Assembly: GCA_030248225.1 (NCBI GenBank)
Contig: JASANE010009922.1
Coordinates: 43,228-107,227 of the forward strand
Reading direction: 5' to 3'
Source of the DNA: Trileptium ribeirensis
Lineage: Eukaryota > Nematoda > Enoplea > Enoplida > Thoracostomopsidae
DNA: 64,000 nt
Part shown: positions 56,990 through 64,000 of the stretch, piece by piece
Layout of the letters: the number at the start of each line of letters is the position of its first letter
How positions within the stretch are numbered: the stretch's first letter is position 1
Translations under genes and position numbers: made by a program
The notes under the pieces: generated by a model
Database searches by the model: none
What the model saw: only the letters and a program-made list of their open reading frames with translations
What the model was told of the DNA's origin: nothing

Positions 56990-57600
56990 ACGTGGATTGG
57001 ATACCATGGGTTTGCTATCTAGAGTCCAACCTGACTGTATTATACATTTTCTTTGGGTTTCCAGGGTTTTCTGGCTGACGAACCTGATTTCCAAAATGCA
57101 GTGCGTTTACATATGTCTGGTTATGTACTGGGTACAAGGCATCACGAATGGTCTATACACAGGTATTCCGGAAGTTTGAATAAAATGATTTGGTTACGTA
57201 TGTAGGATCCAGTATGCATATTTTATGCCTTGTCCTGTTTTCAGTGGGTCTAGGGTCAATGAACTCGATTTCCAGATTATAGTCTGTCTTCAGTTGTTGG
57301 GTTACCTATTGTGTACAGTTCATAAAAATTGTCTATATAGGCTGAATACAGTGATTTGGTTATCTAGAGTCCAGTGTGCATATTTCAAGGGTCTACAATG
57401 GGTTTCGGGTCAAAAAACCCGATTTCCACCATATAGTCTCTCAGTTGTTTGGATACTTATTGCATACATATCATAAAGAATGGTCTATATAGGTTTCCGG
57501 ATGGCTGAACTTGACGGTGTGGTTATCTAGGGTCTAGAACAAATACCTGACGTGTTGACAGTTATTTTCGATGGGTTTAGGGTCGACAAGGTAGGGTGAT
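56990..57600 (+). repeat. Tandem repeat, unit about 170 bp
   Basis: The block 'tggttatctagagtcc' or its variants recurs near 57010, 57189, 57356 and 57520, with 'gggtttc.gggtc', 'cccgatttcca' and 'aatggtctatatagg' in each unit. It is related in inverted orientation to 33240-34320. Confidence 0.7.
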
Positions 57601-59390
57601 ATATACATCAAACAAAGCCTGTTACAAATGATTAAACAAAACGATATCTTAAAATGAAACCACGCTCGCTCCGTTTCATCCTCGCTTGCGAGATATTAGT
57701 TATAAAATGAATACTGGTAAAGCCGTATACATCGCTGAATGTGCTATTAAGTTTAAAGCAAAATTCAGTCTGGATTATCCAAAAAACATTTGACCTTTTC
57801 CCACCCATTATGTGTCACCTAAACACAAATTTGCCAAACCAAACTTAAGATTTCCGTAACCTTGTGAACAGAAACTGGTTATTTTATTGTTAAAGGGTGT
57901 GTGAGCGAAAGTATGCTGAAGATGTTAGTATAGCAGTTGAAGCTGTGAATTACTTAACTATAGACGACATGAAGTATGACAGCGAATTTGAACTAGGTGT
58001 CAAATTTAGTTTTGGAAACTAAAAATTGCATAGACTTTAGATACCTTGTGGCTCACGTTGCTTCGGGTACGAAAGCCAAATAGCCCAGTGATGGCCGGTA
58101 ACATTACGGAAGAAGGTTTTTAGAGCTGTTTAACATCTTAACATAGTATTTGCATTGTTTTCACTGTATATAAGCATGTGTTATTAACCATATTGGACGG
58201 TGTTGGACCTAGGTTGATAAATTTTGTCACTTTTTCAATCTAGATATATCTTGGTGATTAGAATGTGGCTGTAGGATATCGAAGTTGTTGAGTACGATAA
58301 AAGCAAGCACTTGTTTGCGCGGCATGCATCAAACAAGGCAAATGCTAGGAGCCTACAACTTGAGTAACTTTTCTAATTATAATTTTTTTCTTTATGACTT
58401 ACAACTTTGAAAAGTCCATATTTTTGATCGTTGGTTGGAGGACAAAACAGAGGATTCTACCGTTTTGATATTTGAATAAAATGGTTGTAGTTTTTCCGTT
58501 AATGCATTGTAGGCGTATTGTGTAAATGTTGGAACTTTAAAAAGTTTAATTTGAGGCCTTGCAATAGTCACTAGGTGTAGATTAGCCGCACTTGCTCCAC
58601 TCCTCGCTGCGCGATACATTTTAGATTGTATAATGTTAGAAAATCGCTTAATGTGAACACCGTACTAATTTTGCTGATTTGCTTCAAACTTTGCCCCTTT
58701 GCGTGCGTATGCGATTCTCATAAGGTACGTACTCATAATTTTGCACAACGATACGGATCTCGGTTGTATGCCAAAATAAATTCTTGTAAAGTATTTACGG
58801 GGTTATTACTTCTGGAATGGGGATTCAGCTAGGCAAGCAGTAATTTGCACTATTTTGTTTTGGTGCTATAACCAAGGGTGAAAGAATTTGCCGTTTAATA
58901 TTGTTTTCTTCAACTAATACTATGCCAAGAAATCATTCTGCACATTGTCAAATATATGGCCTTGTTTTTGATTGAACTTTAGTACCTATTATTACATGTA
59001 CTGTGGTCTAAAGTGCAAGGAATGTTCTTAAATTTGTATACGTATAATCAAAAATGGTGACACAAATAAGGCATTCTCATTATACTGGCTTACCCACGGA
59101 TCCTCGTGGAATAAGGGAGGATCATTTGAGTGGAATACCGATTCAAAATTCAACAGGGGGTCGAATCGTTGGGGGGCACAACTGGAAGCCTTTGCCACCC
59201 CTTGTTCCAATTTGTAACAGCAAGTATACCATCGTGCGTTTTCATTGTCACCAGTGTGCTAGTACGTAATGGTTCGTGTATACCCTGCACATCCTTTGTG
59301 TTACTAGCGTATATAAATATTTATACTAGCTAAGTATGAAATTCTTTTTAGATTAGTCTGAATATTCGCGAAGGTTGAAAGGTTGAATTC
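57601..59390. other. Nothing recognised
   Basis: Short frames at 58392-58832 and 59028-59333 show no domain. Confidence 0.4.
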
Positions 59391-59391
59391 T

Positions 59392-59478
59392 GCTGTTAAA
59401 ATCATTGTCCCAACCAAAACGCTGTTAAAATCATTGTCCCAACCAAAACGCTGTTAAAATCATTGTCCCAACCAAAAC
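59392..59478 (+). repeat. Three perfect 29-bp tandem units
   Basis: Starting at 59392, 59421 and 59450, the unit contains AATCATTGTCCCAACCAAAA. No differences were seen except at the last base or two. Confidence 0.95.
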
Positions 59479-59808
59479 ATTTAAGTCAATTTTCAATTCT
59501 ACCGAATTTTTCGTTGTCACCCTATTATATATAATTATATCGATCATCTTGTTATTGTAAAGATGTATATGTTTTTGTAAAGCCTAATGTATTTATCATA
59601 ATTTTTTCAGCGTTGATTACTGCTGCAATTTAAGTACTGCACCTATGGCCAATACGATATCACTTTGGTAAAACGTTTTGAAGTATCTTGAAATTAGTGT
59701 ATACCTCTATATTTATATGTATATACATGTTACCTAATATAAAACTTTTACTATTAATCCAGTTATCTGAACAATAAACTATTGTATTTTACTCATTTGG
59801 AAACATCA

Positions 59809-60172
59809 ATGACACAGCTAAATGTTACGACGACTTCGTCATCAGTATCGTCAACCGCAGCACCAACTGCGAGCTCGTCCTGCACTAACTGTAGTTCAGT
59901 ATCGTCAACAGCTGGTGTGAGTACAACAGCAGCGTGCCAAAGCAGTCGATTTGCCGCCGGAGCTAATCACGATCCTGTCAGAGCGATAGCTACACTCCGC
60001 AGCTCATCGAAGCTTGAATACTTTCGGCAGAAAAACCTCCTAAACCCGTTACGTCGCCGAAGCAACTCAGACCCACCTCCAATTACTCAAGTCGACCCTG
60101 GACCTGAATTAGCGCAGCTGCTCGATTTGCCACAGCAAAGCGATATCCCAACAGTGGTTTCACCGACCTTAA
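59809..60172 (+). CDS. Likely host exon, Ser/Thr-rich protein, unidentified
   Basis: From ATG 59809 to a strong donor (A|GTGAGT, phase 1) it encodes about 121 residues. A Ser/Thr/Ala-rich, low-complexity first half with a pair of cysteines (SSCTNCSS) precedes a more ordered part, KLEYFRQKNLLNPLRRRSNS, then a Pro-rich DPPPITQVDPGPELAQLLDL. Balanced codon composition and the RRRSNSD kinase-site-like motif suggest real coding sequence, not a transposon. It could be a first exon, or an internal one whose acceptor lies just upstream. The remaining exons were not found to the right. The protein is not recognised. Confidence 0.55.
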
Positions 60173-60771
60173 GTGAGTAAATAAATTTGGGTTCCTATTT
60201 CTGCTGGAGTAGAGGTTTTTTGGCGCAGCGGTGGGGTGACTTCGGTAAGTAGCTGGAAATTATTGTGTAAAAATTGATGTCAGATTTGGCCGTTCATTAG
60301 CTTGGCATGAAAAATTGATATCTGTTGATAAGTGTCAAAGCGCCATTTGTAGTCTTGCACCACAGCCAAATCATTCTTCTGCTTGGGTTTAGTAGCGGCG
60401 TCGCTTTAGCTGATCACTAACCATGATCTATATATCTGGCGATGCATATCGGGAATAATCACGCCCTCGAATGTCTCAAATTGTGTCCGATACATAATAT
60501 GTGTCACTGCTTAGATAGATAGATAATGAGTTATTGGGCCATAGAAAACATGCGGAGGCAAATTAATCTTTGCCAATTGCATTAGCCCATTCATATCTGT
60601 AATATATAGCAAAGAGAAAATCATTACATTGGCTTGAGATACCTGAGAGGTCGACGGGTGATGCGTTCCTATGTAGGGCGCCTTAGCCTCCATGTATTAT
60701 GATAAATTTACAAAGTTTCCTGATATCACAGTCTCTCAAGCTACATTTCTTCAGTACTTTATCTCATAGTA
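60173..60771 (+). other. Presumed intron after the 59809 exon
   Basis: No exon or repeat recognised. Confidence 0.35.
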
Positions 60772-61690
60772 TTATTCGCCTGTTATCTGCAAAGCGTTCG
60801 CAATTGTACAGAAAGTGTTTGATGTTTCATCATTATCACAGTGATCACATTTCTTTTCTTTTATTTTTATTATCTTATGTAGTTGGTAATTTAACCAGCT
60901 GTGTCCAGTAATTATTTGAACGCACTGTCGTAGTTTGTCCTTCGAGAGACTTATAAGAAAACTGGCACGTTTATGATCTGCAATACTTATCATGCTCTTC
61001 GTCTGCTTACACGCTAGCTCTTGTCTCCATCTTGTGATGAATTTCCTATGTAGCCATGACTGTTCTGGCGATCGGCAAAATAGGTTCAGGCCCAATTGGG
61101 CGCTTAGAAGAGCCCGCTCGTGCCAACTCATCAGCCCTTTCATTACCTTCAATATTACTCTGACCAGGTAGCCATACTAACAATACTTTATTCTGTGTGG
61201 TCAATTTTTCCAAGCTTGCTTTACATGTCATAACTAGCTTTGACCTAGCTTGATCTGCGCCGAATGCCATAATAGCAGCACGGCTGTCTGTAAATACACA
61301 AATTTTCATATTACGAACATTTTTATCCACGACATTATCTACACACATCTTTATCGCATAAATCTCCGCTTGAAACACGGTGCAGTATTGGCCTAAGGAA
61401 TAGCTATAGCTTTTTGTTCCTTGCAGGAAACCTGCTCCAGCAGATTTAACATCGTTTACCTTCACAAGTGCAACATCCGTATGACATATAATGGTGTTAT
61501 CCGTACTCTTCCTGATCCATTCTGTTTCCCTCATCCATCCTTCACGACTGGGGAATACAGTGTACCGGCTCATTCTTCCCGCGGCCTGCGATGAAATTTG
61601 ATCGCAACAACATTTTAAAAATTTTGTTTGAAATTTTCTCTGTTTTTGTTTCATCCTGTAATCCAAACATATGTAATATATCTTATACAA
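60772..61690 (-). pseudogene. LINE fragment with RNase H domain, frameshifted
   Basis: The minus strand encodes, from about 61500 down, an RNase H fold: CHTDVALV where catalytic Asp is expected, AEIYAIKMC (Glu), VFTDSRAAIMAF (second Asp) and GNERADELARAGS. The reading then shifts frame near 61080 and continues as SWLHRKF, TGHSWLNYQL and a C-terminal CDHCDNDETSNTFC zinc-knuckle-like end, typical of the tail of R1/I/Jockey-type LINE ORF2 proteins. The reverse transcriptase part is missing. Decayed and 5'-truncated. Confidence 0.8.
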
Positions 61691-61809
61691 TGATCAAGCT
61701 CCAATACAACCAAGCAAAAGAAAAGATTGACTAACCCATTTGCCGTGTGAAACGTAAGTAGGGCACATAATTTGAGCAGGAATTTTTCATAATAACCTGC
61801 AGGAGTTTG

Positions 61810-62720
61810 TTAAATCAAAGCCGGGTCGATGCTTGTAGCAGCTATTTTACACATCCAGAAGTCTGTGGAATACGTTTGAATTAAACCGGTCCAACTCGGT
61901 AACAGAGTATGGCTTACGCAGAAGTACTTAGGGTATGCTTGACTAACATAAATTGCGTCAAGCACACGCCAGTGCGCTTGTAAACTTGGTAAATCAATTG
62001 AAGTAAACTAACGTTATCTGCAACGCAGCTAGAAACTGCTTTCTTGACAATGAACTATATTTATTGAAAAAACTGTGCCAGCAGCATCACACTGTGTCTC
62101 ATTTATAATTTATAGCATTCTGATTAGAAAGTTGTCATCATTATGATCTAACTGACGGGCACTGTTTGTCCAACGCTAGCCTAAACAGTGTCTCTGACCA
62201 CTGATCAGAAAATTACCTTCTATCTATTATTTTGTCTTAGAATCATATAAACCAATAATTTTAAGTTTCCTACAGAAGAACATGCAACAAACGTATGTGT
62301 AGTAAAGGGAGGCGACTGGAGACAGAGCGAAAGTGTGTACTCTACGCTCCAAGCTTTGTAAGCACATTCGATTTGACGCAGTATACGTAATGGTGTATAG
62401 TGGAAGACATTTTTTGCTCTGAATGTCCAAAAACCGACATATTTGATCAATAAATAAACATCATTAGCTTCCTCAGTCTCTTTAAAGTTTCAGAAAGGCA
62501 ATCATACCATCGCAATATGTACATTAATTTTAATGTAAAAGTTAATTTTAATGCATTTTAAATCCACCATACCTTCATTTTCTTCCATCATCTGTTTTAC
62601 TATATATAAATTTCGAAGACCAAGTTCCGGTTCCGGTTCCGGTTTAAATGGACGGTTCCGGTTGCTGGTTCCGGTTCCGGTAAATTTCGGTTCCGGTTAT
62701 TCCCTGGTACTGTGTAAAGT
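61810..62720 (-). repeat. Dispersed repeat, inverted partner of 45940-47090
   Basis: The reverse complement matches 46040-46830 in long series of blocks. Its plus-strand right end has tandem GGTTCCGGTTCCGG words (62625-62700) corresponding to the CCGGAACC words at the left end of the other copy. Confidence 0.7.
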
Positions 62721-64000
62721 AATAATATTCAAAAATTAATTCAAACAGTGTTAATAGTGATGTGACGCAGTTATGTATTCAAAACCTTTGACCGATCTAT
62801 AAATTAACACCATAACCATTTCGAACCACAATAGTATTTGTACAAATGCAATACAGTTGATCGTACTAACGCACGTAGAAAATAAATGCACATGCAGCAA
62901 TAAATTATAACAAAAACCATAAAATAAACAGACGACAAAAGCAACTACAGTAAAGATGACAAAAATAAAAATTATATCTACTGCCAGAAATAGGGGAGTT
63001 GAAAGATCTTGATCGCTGTACTATGTACAACAATATTTTTGATACTATGGCGAACCGTAGCCTGGAAAAACTGTCATCGGTTATTGCTTGGACACATCTT
63101 TAATCCTAGTACAATTATAGTTCCCTAAACCTGATGACACAGATTGCTCCATCTCATTGCGCTTCTCCTGCAAGCAGAGTTAAATTATGTAGCACCACGG
63201 TTACTTAGCACTTTAATATAGCACTATATCTCAGTCACGGAAATGTAGTTCTGCATCATTCCCAAGAGAATCCGTACCAGCTCAGTTTTGTGATCAGTTT
63301 GTCACAACGATTATTGGTTCCTCGACGGCTTCGGCATCATGCAGTGACACTGGTCACATTGTAGAAAGAACAAGAAATTCCTGCTGTGAAAATTCGGCTG
63401 TTTTTCGCGACATACAAACACAACTGCTCGAGCACGTTCGCTGCTCAAAAGCATGCACAGCCCCAGTTTTAAAATAATTCCTTCATGATTAGTCAAATGC
63501 TTTCTAGCTTTAATGCAGACTGGTGTGGGCGAAAGTTCAGCATAAGAATCCTTGAAAACGATCCTCTACACCTTTCAGAATAATAATATTATATATTATA
63601 ATATTAATATTATTAACTAGTCCCTGGTAAAAAAAATACCACAGTAGGTAACAAACCACGAATAGTCTGCGAGCGCCTTATGGTTCGAAGTTTCGAGCTG
63701 TTTCTGTTAAAATCCGTAATCGCTCTCAATTCTAATAACTTATGCTAAGCAGCTGCGCAACAAAACACAAAAATTTAATCGGTGCACTGTTGTTAACGCG
63801 CAACCTAATTACGAAAGCCATACTCTTATTATAACTCCCAGCAGCTTCACGCGCGTTGTTAGTCGCAGAGAAAAATAAGGAGATATAAACAAACGCGAAA
63901 CACAAACGAACGTTACAATGTTCGTTTTGCTAAACGAATGTAAACGCAAACGGAATTTATCATATTTTGTGCGATTTTTTGCGTTCGTTTATGAACCAAC
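62721..64000. other. Nothing recognised
   Basis: AT-rich sequence. The last 130 bp is rich in AACGAACG and GTTCGTTT words with local inverted symmetry. Short frames have no domain. Confidence 0.4.

Overview
The window is genomic DNA from an invertebrate animal. The evidence is spliced genes with GT-AG introns of about 1.4 to 6.9 kb, AT-rich non-coding DNA, a TRRAP gene, CR1-like LINEs and animal-type DNA transposons. I cannot name the phylum from the sequence alone. No rRNA, tRNA or CRISPR array was recognised. Most of the 64 kb is repeat-derived.

Layout. (1) 551-7884, plus strand: the last four exons of TRRAP, the pseudokinase scaffold of SAGA and NuA4/TIP60, ending in the conserved FATC tail. 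The penultimate exon sits at the head of eight 125-bp tandem copies that each carry part of the exon plus its splice donor. (2) 7885-18573: the space between two convergent genes. It holds MITE copies and a complete 2.66-kb Ginger-type transposon (10267-12924) with CCGG target duplications; its 596-aa protein joins an integrase to an OTU cysteine-protease domain. (3) 18574-41365, minus strand: an eight-exon gene assembled here by matching splice sites and phases. It encodes a 554-aa, probably secretory-pathway, Cupin_8/JmjC protein related to FIH, with an intact Fe(II) triad (H437, D439, H535). Its introns hold satellites, MITEs, a truncated LINE and a frameshifted Merlin transposase. (4) 41366-51700: no protein gene recognised. 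The region holds a 1.35-kb purine-biased tract and a set of four stem-loops with one conserved 10-nt loop and co-varying stems (50332-50604). (5) 51726-56450: a MITE directly abutting a nearly full-length CR1-like LINE, with a decayed PHD-finger ORF1 and an intact 1027-codon ORF2. (6) 56451-64000: more repeats, one likely host exon of unknown identity (59809-60172), and a decayed RNase H fragment of another LINE on the minus strand.

The two host genes are tail to tail and have no obvious functional link. The points most worth checking are the TRRAP exon array, the stem-loop family, the secretory JmjC protein and the Ginger-OTU element.
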